A stretch of 64,000 nt of DNA from Bisporella sp. PMI_857 (lineage: Eukaryota; Ascomycota; Leotiomycetes; Helotiales; Helotiaceae), in assembly GCA_021307315.1 (NCBI GenBank), contig JAJSPD010000050.1, positions 248,001 to 312,000 on the forward strand, read 5' to 3'. The position numbers and the translations under genes were made by a program. The notes below the pieces were generated by a model. That model was not told where the DNA came from. It worked only from the letters and a program-made list of their open reading frames with translations, and did not search any database. Of the stretch, positions 38,336 to 49,594 are shown in pieces. Every line of letters starts with the position of its first letter. Within the stretch, counting starts at the first letter, position 1.

Positions 38336-38916
38336 TCATCCAGAGCTCAAAATGGCGATCTGGAATTGTCGCCATCGCGTTATCACCCGATGATTTACAA
38401 ATAAATACCATACGGGAGGAATCGACCTCTCAACACACCTGCTTTGCAGCTTTGTCCGAAGCGCCCCGGCGCAAAATACTGTCCTGCGGATATTCAATCC
38501 GAACCTAGCAACGAAGAGCTTCAGAATTGGTTCAAGGGCGGTGACCAGGGTCTCGTTGAGAATGATTGAATACCATGAACGGAATTTGTCGAGCACGGGT
38601 GAATGCGAATATTTCGGGGTTGCAAAGAACTTTTGGTTGAAACCAAGAGCTTTCCGAAAGTGACTTTCCTTAATGGCTTTATGAACAAGAATTGTAGGCT
38701 GCATTCGACAAGCATATGAGGCGAAGATTCCCGAAAACCATACGATAGAATCAATCAACGAACGCTAAGACAAGTGTCCAAAGAGAAGATAAAAGGAGAA
38801 GCTTAAGGACTCACCAGTGGACCTACTTGATTGAATAAGAATAAACTTCCCAAGGCGCAAAATGCCGGTAGTAATCTTTGATACTGCTTCTCTGTGGATA
38901 AGACGTTTGATACTGC
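38336..38916 (-). pseudogene. fragment of a membrane-protein-like gene, family unknown
   Basis: Two protein-like blocks are joined by a plausible 50-bp intron (GTGAGT...GTCTTAG, 38765-38814) in phase 0. The upstream block, 38916-38815, has 34 codons with a hydrophobic segment (LPAFCALGSLFLFNQVGPL). The downstream block from 38764 begins RSLIDSIVWFSGIFASYACR and continues to a stop at 38336. An in-frame TAG/acceptor sits immediately upstream of the first block (CCACTAG|GCA), and no start codon or further exon could be found. It looks like the 3' part of a gene, perhaps decayed. I do not recognise the family. Confidence 0.35.
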
Positions 38917-39396
38917 CTAGTGGACGCCCTGATACAAGAGCTATAGAGCTACTGGACTCAACTTCAGAACCTGGAAATTGTCATGAGCTGAGTCGTGATT
39001 TAAGATGGTGTTGCAATTTGATTTGTCCTCAGGAGTAAATCTAATATGGCACGGGCTCTCATATAGTTGAGCAGTGAGCTTTGCTGCAATGTTACATGAG
39101 ATTCATTTCTGGCTATCTAAAGGAATATAAAAAGTCTTATCTAACCGCAAATCTACTCTAAGTCAGATCAATTATTCTTTACTACTCGGCACCGAGTACA
39201 GACTATATGTATTTAGAATGACCCCTGCTAAATTAGTTATAGCGCCTACACAAAACCTTGTACCGGATAGAGCCATTCCTTACCACAAGAGCCACTCATA
39301 AGCGGCCAGCCAATCTCGAAAGCCGCACTTGAAAGCGCGTGGCTTCATCAAACCCAGCTTCAGGACTCTCTCACAGCGGAACCTATAACTTTCCTA
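38917..39396. other. intergenic, AT-rich
   Basis: No supported gene. One frame near 38.9 kb (minus; VSGRPLGSIKRLIHREAVSK) reads like protein but overlaps the fragment at 38336-38916 in another frame. Confidence 0.35.
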
Positions 39397-40737
39397 TTAC
39401 TCCGTATCATCAAGGAATGGGATAACGCAAGTCCCCTGCATCTGCTGAATAATCCCCCTCAATGTCCTCCGGTAGTGTCGAATCTCCGATGTTTGCTTGT
39501 CGTGTTCGCCAACGCTCATCTTCTCGCCTTGGAGCCTCTCGTAAGGAGTTGTCTCAGCAACAATAGTCTTAATATTCACTTTTGACATAAATTGATAATA
39601 CTTGAAATGGCGCTTGCAGTAGTTCCGCAATCTGTTGATGTATGTGATATGTTGCACACACGCGATCAAGTAATTGTGTGCAGCTGTCGCCCAAGCCGAG
39701 CTCTGGGCATCAATGCCGTGGGTTGCGACGTTCATGTCTCTTGTAAACTCGCCGAAGGACTCTCCACGCTCACTCCAGCGTGGAAACATTTGTGCGCTTA
39801 TTGCCTCTGGTCTGTCAGCTTGTGCATGCTCAAAAGCCCTCCCTCTTCGGAGGGAGATGATAGCGATGGCCTTGAGCATAGTGCTAGTCTCCTTGGAAAA
39901 GAGGTGAAGAAAGGTATGTAGATCATTATAAGACTCCAGAAATTCCTGTAGCATATCCTCCTCATCCGTTTCGGTCGAGTTGGCTTCGTTGAATATGTTC
40001 TGATGAAGATACCCGGGACGACTCCTCGCGTTTGCTCTTATCACCTGCCTGACTTTCAGATACTTGACCGTTATCAAAGCAGATTTCAGAATTAGCTGGA
40101 GGATGTAGAGTAACTTCGTTCTTTGAATCTTGAAAAGCGGCTTTTCGCGCTGCCAGTGCTCCTCCAACAAATAAAACCCCCTCAAAAAGGCAAGCTGTTC
40201 CGCGTTCAAATTCGTTGGACATGTTCATCTGAATACTCTCCGTTGATCGAGCAATAAATCCTCTCCTTGTACGTAGTCATCCACTTTACGCAGAATATTC
40301 TCGATATTCGACAACATGACAATTTTGATAAATCTATCAAAAGCACTTGTTCTTTGCGCCTGTTTAACTGCGCTATATGCTTCTTTTAGATGAATCAAAG
40401 CCGCCAATATGTAAAATTCAAAGGGAACATCAATATCCTTGGATCGTTGCGAAGCATTTTTAACCCCTGTTTCAATGATTATGAAATCGTACGGACCCTC
40501 CTGTATCACTGATATGACCTCGTTTTTCCGCGCCAGAAGCCTCGAGAGGTCGGCGAGTATTTCGTATCGTTTTCTCATATCCTTTGGAAACTTCCTTGTA
40601 AATTTAGGCGATCCAGGGTTTTGGATATGTGCCGAGATAAAGGACAGAGTTTTGTGTATTTGATTTTCCAGAGGCGAGGCTACGACCTCACCGTCTGAAA
40701 GATTCAAGTTCTCCTCCAAGGGAACAAAATCACCCAT
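39397..40737 (-). CDS. uncharacterised mostly helical protein
   Basis: Two long frames of different phase are joined by a proposed 42-bp intron (AGA|GTATTC...GAACAG|CTT, 40195-40236). Exon 1, 40737-40237, has 167 codons and exon 2, 40194-39397, has 266 including the stop, giving 432 aa. The predicted content is helical and charged. N-terminal features include FPKDMRKRYEILADLSRLLA; later there are FLHLFSKETSTMLKAIAIIS and HNYLIACVQHITYINRLRN. There is no signal peptide, membrane helix or recognised domain. The intron is short and lacks a strong branch site, so a single frameshift is the alternative. It appears to be a real but lineage-restricted protein. Confidence 0.6.
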
Positions 40738-42287
40738 TGTTGGCAGTTTTTCGTGGGAAACAATCGGTTCGAATGAGTTTAACCTTGTCTTGTTGAGTGA
40801 GGCGTAGGCGATCTTAGAACGGAGATATTGAAGGAACCAGATAGGCAGAATATCTTGAAATATCGTTAGGAAGGAGATGTGTAGATATGAGCTATACTAG
40901 GTACCGATTCGCATATGGCCAACTAAGTATTTTTTTGGTGACAGGGTTTGGTACTTATATCCTGTAAGACCGGTTCATATAGGAATATGCTAAATGCAGT
41001 CTAAATCCAAAAGTAGCTAAACTTTAGCTATAAGAACACTAGAGTCATATGGAGCGATAGCTTAGGCCCCAGGTTTTACAAGAGCTCAAATTATACCGAT
41101 TTGAACACTTGTGAGAACTCTTCGTTAGTGTTTTTATAGCCCAATAGCAGAAAGAGCATGCGGTTCTAGAAGCTGTATTCTTATTACACTTGAAGGATGG
41201 TTTCCTGAGGCTCTGGAGAATATTATCCATTGCGGGCAATGATGAGCATAGATCTAATCCTTAAATCCGCTGCTAAAATGAGGAGAGTTTGCACTAAGGC
41301 GAGGCGTGGTATCGTGTAAAAGTGGAACAAATTTGTACAGCAGAGAAATCATAAGTTCGAGCGCGTTTGCAACAGCAGGCCAAATGAAGGAGCCAACTCG
41401 CTAGCTAAATAGCTTGTGAGACTGGCTTGAACTGATAGTTACCATCAACCATAATACAAACTAACAATATGAATCAGCCTCCAATTGTCCTTCCCAATTT
41501 GAGCTAGTCCAAAGCGCCTTTCAATATCAGATATTGTGGGATTTTGGCAAATATTCCCGGGCGTCGAGGCGATTCACTGATAGTACCGTATGCGTCCATT
41601 AGTACTCTTTTCGCAACAAACTATCTTTGTGTTGCTCACGATCGGATCGGAAATCATCATATCCATCCTTATAACGCCGGCTTGGGCTAATACGTACACA
41701 GTGGCATTTTCCCCAGGGACAAACTACTCAGAGAACTAAGAACCGGAATTTTGACAAGCTAAATTCGATATTCTTCGTCTTTGAAGCGAAGCACCAAGGA
41801 TATCTCTACCACAAGCGCAGTACGATTGATCCACATGTCCCCGCTTTATGAGCAATCCTTAAGACTAACCCGCCAAACCTAAAGGGCTCATCAATTAGGT
41901 TAGCGTGCTGGGTAGTAACTCCCACTCTTATGCGTTTCCCAGATGCAAAATTATACTAACATATCTGCGCACATCACCGTCTGTGTGAATATTTCCTACT
42001 GATGTAATGGGATGAAGAAGAAAACCTAAACAGAGATCATCTATCGAAAGCATGGCATCTCACATACGGTAACTCCCCAAGCTGCTGACTGAAACAGTAG
42101 TTCGTATATATAGACCACTCGGTAAATTTAGGGGCTGTGCATCTCTTACTATCACAGCCACACATGTGACCATAAATTCAACCAGACATGATCTCTGCAT
42201 TTTGAATCTTTAATATATCAGTACCATAGTTGAAATATATAGTCTGAACCTGAGCGTCTAAAAATTAAAGTCATTAAACTACACAAA
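40738..42287. other. intergenic, AT-rich, no gene supported
   Basis: Contains the promoter of the 39.4-kb gene at its left and of the phosphatase gene at its right. Only one short ORF (41045-41239) occurs, without features. Confidence 0.5.
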
Positions 42288-43049
42288 ATGGACCCTCCAT
42301 CTCAATCCATCCCTCTCCCCATCAGCGCCATCCCACCCATCCCAGGCCTCTACATTTCTGAGTCCGTACTTCCTGCACAAAATCTGTGGAGATAGCTAAC
42401 AACCCCAGTATCGTTCCCGCACGCTCCCCCGAGACGCTTTCCGCCCATGGAATCACCCACGTCCTGAGCCTAGTCTCCGCGCGCTCCTGTCCCACGATCG
42501 CCCCCTCACAACATCCAACACCTGCACATCCCGATTGAAGATAACCCGTATGAAGACCTGGTGATGTGTCTCGAAGGCGTTTGTGAGTGGATCAAGAACG
42601 CGTTGGAACCAGGCTCGGGATTACCAGCCAGGCAAGTATCAGAGCAGCTAGAGGAGGGGAAGGAAAGGGAGGAAGCCTACGACGAGGCTCGAAGCCGCGG
42701 GAAAGGGAAGGTTTTGGTGCATTGCCTACAAGGCCAGTCCCGCAGCGGGGCTATCGTCGTCGCGTACCTGATGCGCGCGCTCGCTCTCAACTACGATGCC
42801 GCGCTCGTTCTCGCGCGTCAGCACCGCCCTGTGATTGATTTAAATCCTGGGTTTGCGGACCAGTTAAGGCTGTGGCAGGGATGGGAGTTTTCTATCTTTA
42901 ATAGCGAGGGAGGAGAGATACGCACGAAAGCGGTTTATGAGACATGGAAGGCTGATAGGGGGGTTCTGCTCTCCAAGGCCCAGGTTGAGATGAATGCGGA
43001 ATTGATGAGGCAGATGAAGCAGCTGGCTGGGAGCGATCGGGTGAGGTGA
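42288..43049 (+). CDS. dual-specificity protein phosphatase, frameshifted
   Basis: A Cys-dependent phosphatase that removes phosphate from Tyr and Ser/Thr. Exon 1 (42288-42361) encodes MDPPSQSIPLPISAIPPIPG and LYIS. A 47-bp intron (GA|GTCCGT...CCCCAG|T, an unusual donor) leads to IVPARSPETLSAHGITHVLS. The frame breaks at a C5 run (42501-42505) and resumes one base later as NIQHLHIPIEDNPYEDLVM. With one C fewer the frame would be continuous to the stop at 43049. The active site HCLQGQSRSG (C-x5-R) is intact, followed by YLMRALALNYDAALVLARQH. The catalytic half is thus coded in one frame from 42512 or so. Without the correction the protein would end at a TGA soon after the run. A sequencing error is the simplest explanation. 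Confidence 0.85.
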
Positions 43050-43749
43050 TCAGGATGCTGCATAGGGTTGACAGTATTATTGAGCGGCATGTCGATAATT
43101 TCGAGGCTGTAAATTGCATCAAGGGAAATAGAGAGGTCGGTTCTCAGTATACCACTCTTCTGTCACTCCCCTCGAGGAATCCTGAAGGGCCAAAAAAGGG
43201 AAAACTATTTAACGAAGGTTTTGAGCGTTCGACACGAGTCGGATTTGAATGCACTACAGCACTTCCACACTACAGGACAATGGAAGACTATAATATGAAA
43301 GAGAGAAAAAAAACTAAGAGCTGAGATGTATGTACGATTCGTAACTATGGAATCTACAACAAGATTTAAAGCACCAATGGTCTCACAGTAGACAAAAACA
43401 AGGAATGAAATAGCTATGAAATCGAATAACTTTTTTATTTTTTAGAAAAATAAAGTAAAATATATACATGCCTATATCTTTTTTGATACTCCGAACGCCT
43501 CGCTTTGTGATTTCATAATACATAATTTTGATGTCGAGTTTTATGGGCTCGACTCATACCTTGCAGGCTTTTGAAGTGGCTCTGTAGGGTTTTTGTTTTT
43601 TCTTTGTGGTTAAACTGATGCTGAGTATTTTGGCCTTCGCCTTTATACTGGTCAAATACAGTGGATGATATAAAGTCATCGAACTGTCCCGAAAGCTGTC
43701 CTTTGCTCGGCTAATGGGCTGGTAGTGCAGTCTCATTTAAAAATTTCTC
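43050..43749. other. intergenic region between convergent genes
   Basis: Lies between the 3' ends of the phosphatase and the MBOAT-like gene. Poly-A/T-rich runs near 43.4 kb fit 3' UTR/terminator sequence; nothing else is seen. Confidence 0.5.
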
Positions 43750-45066
43750 TCACGCTGGGACGCACCACAGCTTCGGATACTGACTCTTTGGGATGGTGGT
43801 GAAGAGGTAGGTAAACACCCAAACATATCCGATGATTTTGCTGACTGTCGGGTTCATCTTGTAGCCACCGCTTAATCTTTTCCACGCAGCTATGATAGCA
43901 GTCTCGATTAAGATGCCCGCAAAACCAGAGCAATAAAACCGCACCTCCTCCCAGAAGCCACAGCTGAATCCTAATTGTCGGACAGCGATGGCGTGCGCGA
44001 ATCCGGACATGGCGAAGACATACAAGTTAATGAACATTTTCCCGACGAATGAGGAACGCGGGAGACGCAAGATGTGTTTCGAGATAAAGGCGCCATAACT
44101 TGTGTAGGAGCGGTAGACAAGACGGTGCCAGGTCTTCGCCCAGAAGTTGCGGATGCTAGTTGCATCCTTAATACTTCCAAAGAGCCTTGGCCAGTCCTCA
44201 GGCTCATCAAGACCGCTGCCGACAAAGATGAGAGCGAGCACATCATGGAAGCCTTTGTACAGTCCGATGGAGTAGAATGTCCAGTACCCCACGAGCCAAA
44301 ATCTAATAAGGGTTTCGCGGAGAGTAACTGAAGGGAGTCTACGGAAGTAAGAGAATTTGGTAGGGAGGAAGTCGGTAAGCTCCAGAGCGATGCCGTGTCT
44401 GGGTCCGAGAGTCATAAAAATGTAGTTGTATGCTTGTAGCATAATGAAGATGGTGAACAGGGCGATCAACCGGTCGCGCAGGAAGATGGTGCGTGGTTTT
44501 CGGAGAAAGGAGCGCAAGGGCTTGAATTGGTCGGTTTGTATGGATTCTTCATCCGCGGGTGACGATGGCGGCTTGAGGTAGTGCCGATGGATGCCTGGTG
44601 CTTCACGGGGTGTACCTAGCCAGCGGGCGTTGAAGAGCATCTTGTAGCCTCCTCTCCAGTCGATAGATGTGAGTATGGTGGAGGTGGGGTCGGCGGATGT
44701 AGATTTGGAGGGGAGCTGGTATTGCTCGACGATAAGAACACAGGTCATGTGTGATAGGTAGATGACAACGAACATGGCAAACGATTCAGTGCCTTCGAAT
44801 CCCCATTTTCGGTCGGAGATGTTTCGGAATGCGAGGAGCGCGAAACCAATTAGGGAAGCCAAGGCAACTGGTCGATATCTTTGCTGGATGTTGACACCAA
44901 TGACACCAGAAAGCATAGAAAGGGAAAACCAAGAGACAGAGGAAAGGATGTTGAGGATGTTGGATACCTGCATGATTGCGAAATTACTCGCAGGAGCGAG
45001 CTCTGCAAGAGTTCTATGACCACAGCTTGATTGAAATGACGGAAGGAAATATTTGGAAGTCGACAC
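43750..45066 (-). CDS. wax-synthase-like membrane-bound O-acyltransferase
   Basis: An integral membrane acyltransferase of the MBOAT_2/wax-synthase group. It is a single exon of 438 aa with about 8-9 hydrophobic helices. The conserved core is SIRNFWAKTWHRLVYRSYTS, in which Phe-Trp and Trp-His are the family signature, followed by INLYVFAMSGFAHAIAVRQL, whose His in GFAHA is the likely catalytic residue. Fungal relatives are frequent tailoring O-acetyltransferases in secondary-metabolite clusters, but none of the flanking genes is a backbone synthase, so this copy appears isolated. The substrate is unknown. Confidence 0.88.
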   Translation of the reverse strand: MSTSKYFLPSFQSSCGHRTLAELAPASNFAIMQVSNILNILSSVSWFSLSMLSGVIGVNIQQRYRPVALASLIGFALLAFRNISDRKWGFEGTESFAMFVVIYLSHMTCVLIVEQYQLPSKSTSADPTSTILTSIDWRGGYKMLFNARWLGTPREAPGIHRHYLKPPSSPADEESIQTDQFKPLRSFLRKPRTIFLRDRLIALFTIFIMLQAYNYIFMTLGPRHGIALELTDFLPTKFSYFRRLPSVTLRETLIRFWLVGYWTFYSIGLYKGFHDVLALIFVGSGLDEPEDWPRLFGSIKDATSIRNFWAKTWHRLVYRSYTSYGAFISKHILRLPRSSFVGKMFINLYVFAMSGFAHAIAVRQLGFSCGFWEEVRFYCSGFAGILIETAIIAAWKRLSGGYKMNPTVSKIIGYVWVFTYLFTTIPKSQYPKLWCVPA

Positions 45067-46151
45067 TATCGACGAGTGCTTGAAGACGACAATAACAATA
45101 CCAACAGGAATTTCCAGCGACGAGGAACAGGATGAGATAGGGAACGCACGATGGAATGAGATGAGGATTGAAGTGCTTGCAAGAAGAAGGTCAAAGACAA
45201 AGGAAAGATAGTGTTGAGGTTGATGAGGATTGATAGGATCGAATGAGTCTTGTACACAACTATATGTACCAGAACTTCCTCTAGCTGTCTCCTACCAAAG
45301 ATTCAGTGTTGAGAAGCGGTTTTCCTCCTTTCCATCCTGCTCCTAATCCCGTGGGACCAGCGTACTTAAAGAATGTCAACAAACAACGGAGGAAAGAGGC
45401 GGGGTGGGAGTAGGAAACCCTTTCGAGCCTCATCCTGCTCCTGGACGAAAATCCCTCCACATGAAGAACATGAAGGGCAGAGGGTGTGTAGAGCGTGTTG
45501 GGGATCACTTCAACTTTGTTCCTTTAACTCCAATGGCATCCTCGCTCCTCCTGAGATCCTCTGGCTCGCTTGCTTCGAGCATAATTCACGGTATGAGCGT
45601 GCACAATTGGTAGATTTGAGGTTGGGGCTTTCATAATCCTGTGTTCCTCTTATCTCTGCTGCGGTGGATCCCTCAAGCGCACGTGTACAGTGAGAATCAC
45701 TGGCATATAGAGAAAAGCTCGCTTGATGATTGGATCGCTATGATATAATCTTAATGTTTTGCTAAGGTGTTCGCTTTGGATCTTATGGGATGTTTACTGG
45801 TGGCGCAGCCAGGGACCATAAGCCACATCCATCTGCTTCCTCTTGTCTTGGCTTTCTCCAATCCAATCTGACATTGCTGTGCACAATTTAATTGCTCAAC
45901 TGCATAATTAAGAAAAAATTATCCACATTCATGCTCAATGTTGCTTTATCATCCGAAGGTACTTCACATGGGGATGCGCAACTGAACGACCAACGCTGCT
46001 AGCTCACCCGCGGAATCTGAAGATGACACTTGATAATGGAGCAATGTGCACCATTTGATGGTAATATTAGCTACGAAGTGGGGTATAATTTAGCAACCAG
46101 TCCTTGAATTCGCTCAATATGCTTCCCGCCCTTCAAGATCCCCAAATGCGT
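45067..46151. other. intergenic region, no gene supported
   Basis: Left part is the upstream region of the MBOAT-like gene. Overlapping ORFs at 45281-45636 occur on both strands and have no features. Right part is the 3' flank of the PHD-finger gene. Confidence 0.5.
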
Positions 46152-48244
46152 TCAAGTGAATTCATTCTGCCACTTGACCAGTTGCCTTGTCAGTACATCC
46201 ATCATGTCTAAGCACGACAAGTCCTTGAAATCTGTGGCAGCTGGCTTATTCTCGCCTTCTTTCAGGCCTTCTCCTTTGTCACCATTAACTTGTACCATGG
46301 GCAGGCTCTCCGCCACCCCCCGCATTAATTGCCCAGTTGCCTCCTCTTTCCTCAATGACATCGGTTCTCCGGCCAGCTCCAGTTGAGTCCGAGCAATGAA
46401 GTCGAGGATTGATGCAACTCGTCGCTTCATATCTGTCATTGATATCTTACTATGACCGATCTTCAATTTTCCTGGTTTGCCTTCGTTTATCGAGCCTTTA
46501 TGTTTAGGTGAGTGTCCATTCTCATCCCCTTTTACAACATCTCGGGATTGCGATCTTCCTGGTGATCGCTCTTCTCCGTCCGGAGGATCTCTATCTTTTG
46601 TATATTGGTTTTTGCCTGATTTTCCTTTCCGGGCATTCGGTGGTCTGCCGCCTTTTTTATGGGACGTAGAAGGTTGAGTTATTGTGGGTGTGTCAGGGAC
46701 AATTGGGGTAGCTAAAGGTACAGGGGGTGGATCCAGAGGCTGAGGAACTATTTCATGACTTTTGCTTGCCGGTTGCCGTGTAGTTGCTGCGTCTTCCTCC
46801 ACGGGCTCCGAGTCTGTGAGCAACGTTAGAATGTACTTGTAGTTATTTGTTGGAGTCAACTTACCATCGATCCGACGACGCTCAGCACGCCCTTCTCGTT
46901 TCTTTTTTGCTTCAAGTCTTAACCTTTCACGCTCCTCTCTTTCCGTCTTCTCCTTGTGATTCTTCGCAGCAGCACCCCTTATCTTCTTACTTCCACTGCT
47001 CCGTGCATTCACGCCATCGTCAGAATCAGCCTGGGATGCAAACCGATGTGGTTCATGGGTTGGTGAGGGAGAAGCGGAATTAGTCCGCTGCCGTTTTACA
47101 GTATCTGGTTTCCTTCTGCAATATGTTAGATGTCAATCATACTCCGCGAATATATTCCTTACTCTTCACTTTCGCTCCGTCCACGTTTGCCTCGTCGTAT
47201 GCCACCACTGTCTATGCTCTCGCCGCTCTTATCGCCTTTGCTTGCTTCTATCGCACGTCGTAATTGCTCCTCTTCGTCATAAGCAGCATCTCTACTATTC
47301 ATAGTCGATCTTCGTTTAGCGCTTTGAGCACTGGAAGATGGACGGCCATTTTTGCTACTCCGCGGTGATCTTGTGCCGTCCTTTGAGAAGGACGCAGCCC
47401 TGGATGTGGTTCTAGAGATGCTCTGGTAGAGTGGGAGATAATGCGAATAACGTTGCCTGCGTTCCGCCATATTAGTACCTTCTCGATTAAAGATATCGGA
47501 GGAAATATTTGACAATGTTGCGATTTTTACAGCCCTGAAGCAGCCAGCCTTGTGAGACTGATCTGCGCCACGTTTTCGCGTCAGGGCTGACTAGCCAGAA
47601 GAAAATGATGTAGGTATTGTATATCCTCAAAGTTGAAAATCCACGTACCCGCTAGGTGCTGTATATATTTTGTGTAAATCTTTTCGACATTCTTCGCAGA
47701 AATATTCGTCTGGGCTTTCCTTTTCGCTCATGATTCCTACGCAGCCACCATGCTGCCAAACTTTGCAAATGTCGCATTGTAAAAAGAAGCCAGCCAGATC
47801 TTCTGTGACATCTGCAGGATTGATGAGAGACCCTTCTATTCCCTCTCTAACCCCATGGCCATTCTCGGCATCAAGTTGTGGTGGTCCGGGATAGTCTTCG
47901 AAGGCGCAAATGCACCGCACGGTACCATCGTCTTCCTCCATATCATCTGCGTCGTTTGTGACTTCGGGTTCAACTATTTCCGCTTTAGATCCTTTATCCT
48001 TTTCGTCGCCTCGACCGCGTTTTCGACGTGTTTGAATGCTGTCATCGGCAGTCTCTTTGTCCTCAGCGGCATCCGAAGACAATGAACCTGACGGTGTCGA
48101 TTTCCGCGGTGATTCGGTTTTCTGGTGTGATCGGGTAGCCCTTTCGGCGCGACTAGAAGAGTTCGAAGAGGCAGATGAATGGTGGGAGACGGATGGGAGA
48201 GGTTGGCTGGCGCGATTTGCTCTGGAGGAACGTCGTGCCTCCAT
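46152..48244 (-). CDS. cti6: PHD-finger protein, Cti6-like (Rpd3L histone deacetylase complex)
   Basis: A nuclear chromatin reader; in yeast Cti6 is a subunit of the Rpd3L deacetylase complex and links to Cyc8-Tup1. Four exons (48244-47649, 47456-47163, 47115-46865, 46813-46152) give 600 aa. The N-terminal 125 residues are disordered and charged. A C4HC3 PHD finger lies at about 130-190: CICAFEDYPGPP, then FLQCDICKVWQHGGCVGI and YFCEECRKD. SHYLPLYQS follows directly after the first splice. The rest is low-complexity basic/acidic (KEKTEREERERLRLEAKKKR) with a C-terminal helix region KRRVASILDFIARTQLEL. Intron 1 is 192 bp, longer than its neighbours, with TACTAAT before the acceptor. Confidence 0.88.
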
Positions 48245-49594
48245 TGTAATCGAGGGTAGAAAATATATTTGGATCTCGCAGATTATAAGAAGCGATTGAT
48301 CCTCTGCTAAAAGATTTGGTGATCGCAAATTGAAATCAAAGGGCTTTCTGGGGATGTGGGAAAGCTCAGTCGGCGTCGGAGTGATAAAAGGATGGCGGAA
48401 ATGCCTTTTCTGAAGGATTGATTGGAACTAAAGGGCGAGAATAGTCTTCTCGATTCGTAGAGTCAATGCTGGAGAGATCTTGATACTCATGATTTGGAAA
48501 TTGATATGGTTTTGTGGCAGTTGTGGAGGAGGTAAAATAAGAATTTGGTGTGAGTTTGAGTTAGGATAGAATCGATCGCCCGCAATTCTCGAGCTCAAAA
48601 GCCACCACTTTCTGGACCCGTCACTCCCCCCTCTTCGGCTCATTGGAATTACGGACTGCCTTCATGCTGGTCATTGGTCACACCGCTTTCGGCAGAATCT
48701 TGGCATATTAAACGTACGCCCACGTACAGTTAGCGTAGTGGAGAAAATCCAGGCACGTAAGGGGCAAGATAAGCGAGGATTGGACTGCTGGCAGGGGTCG
48801 GCTTAGCATTGATACAGACCACCATAGGGCACAGATGAATCAACCTCAAGTTTGGTGGACACACGTACATGAGCATAATCGTACTTTAATAATATACTGA
48901 ATTTCGAATCCTCTCCTCCTTCTACCGAAGCAACGCATAGATTACGCTTAGGCCGTTCATTACCCTTCGCCAGTTCTTGATTTGCATACCTACTCCGGCC
49001 CAAAGGACCTGTGCTGTCTTGCTGGGAAGGACCAGTGGTGGTGGGTGATGATCAATCAAACAGGTAGATTTCTATTTCACTTTCTACCAGAGCTACTACC
49101 TCTAGAGACACTCAAATCATTCTATGAGTATCCTTCATTGGGGCCAACTCTCCCTGCCAGAATTGACATGTTAGATAGTGGTATCTGGGACATTTTGCTG
49201 ATCTGGTCTCTGAGGAAGATAGGAGGTCACAACGTTGTAAAAGCCACGAACCTCAACTGCATCTGCCTTCTAGACAGCGAACTATACATTGAGAAGGATT
49301 GGTATATTTGGGCAACTCCATACGCGTGTCTGTGATGGGTATGCTGATTTTATTCTGTCCCTTTTCTGCTTTACTAGCTGCCGCCACTATTCAACATCTA
49401 CGTCGTCAACTGTATATTTGGACCGCGTTATGATGGGCCACAACTCATGCGAGATCAGGTCCAAAATTCCGAGACCCTTTGACTGCCCTTCCATCCGTCA
49501 AATGGCACCTGCTTTACCTATGTTCTCCGTTCAGCGGTGGCTAACTCATCCCTCTTGGTACATTCTAGGCTACTCTCCAGAATTACAGCGAGAT
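48245..49594. promoter_or_regulatory. divergent intergenic region upstream of the Cti6-like gene and the 49.6-kb gene
   Basis: The left part is the cti6 promoter. ORFs at 48982-49335 and the upstream extension of the 49289 frame lack protein features and are probably UTR or chance. The exact 5' end of the + strand gene is not fixed, so a small first exon may lie here. Confidence 0.4.

Noticed and set aside
46477..48299. Plus-strand ORFs of 66-87 codons
   Set aside because: They are antisense to the Cti6-like gene.
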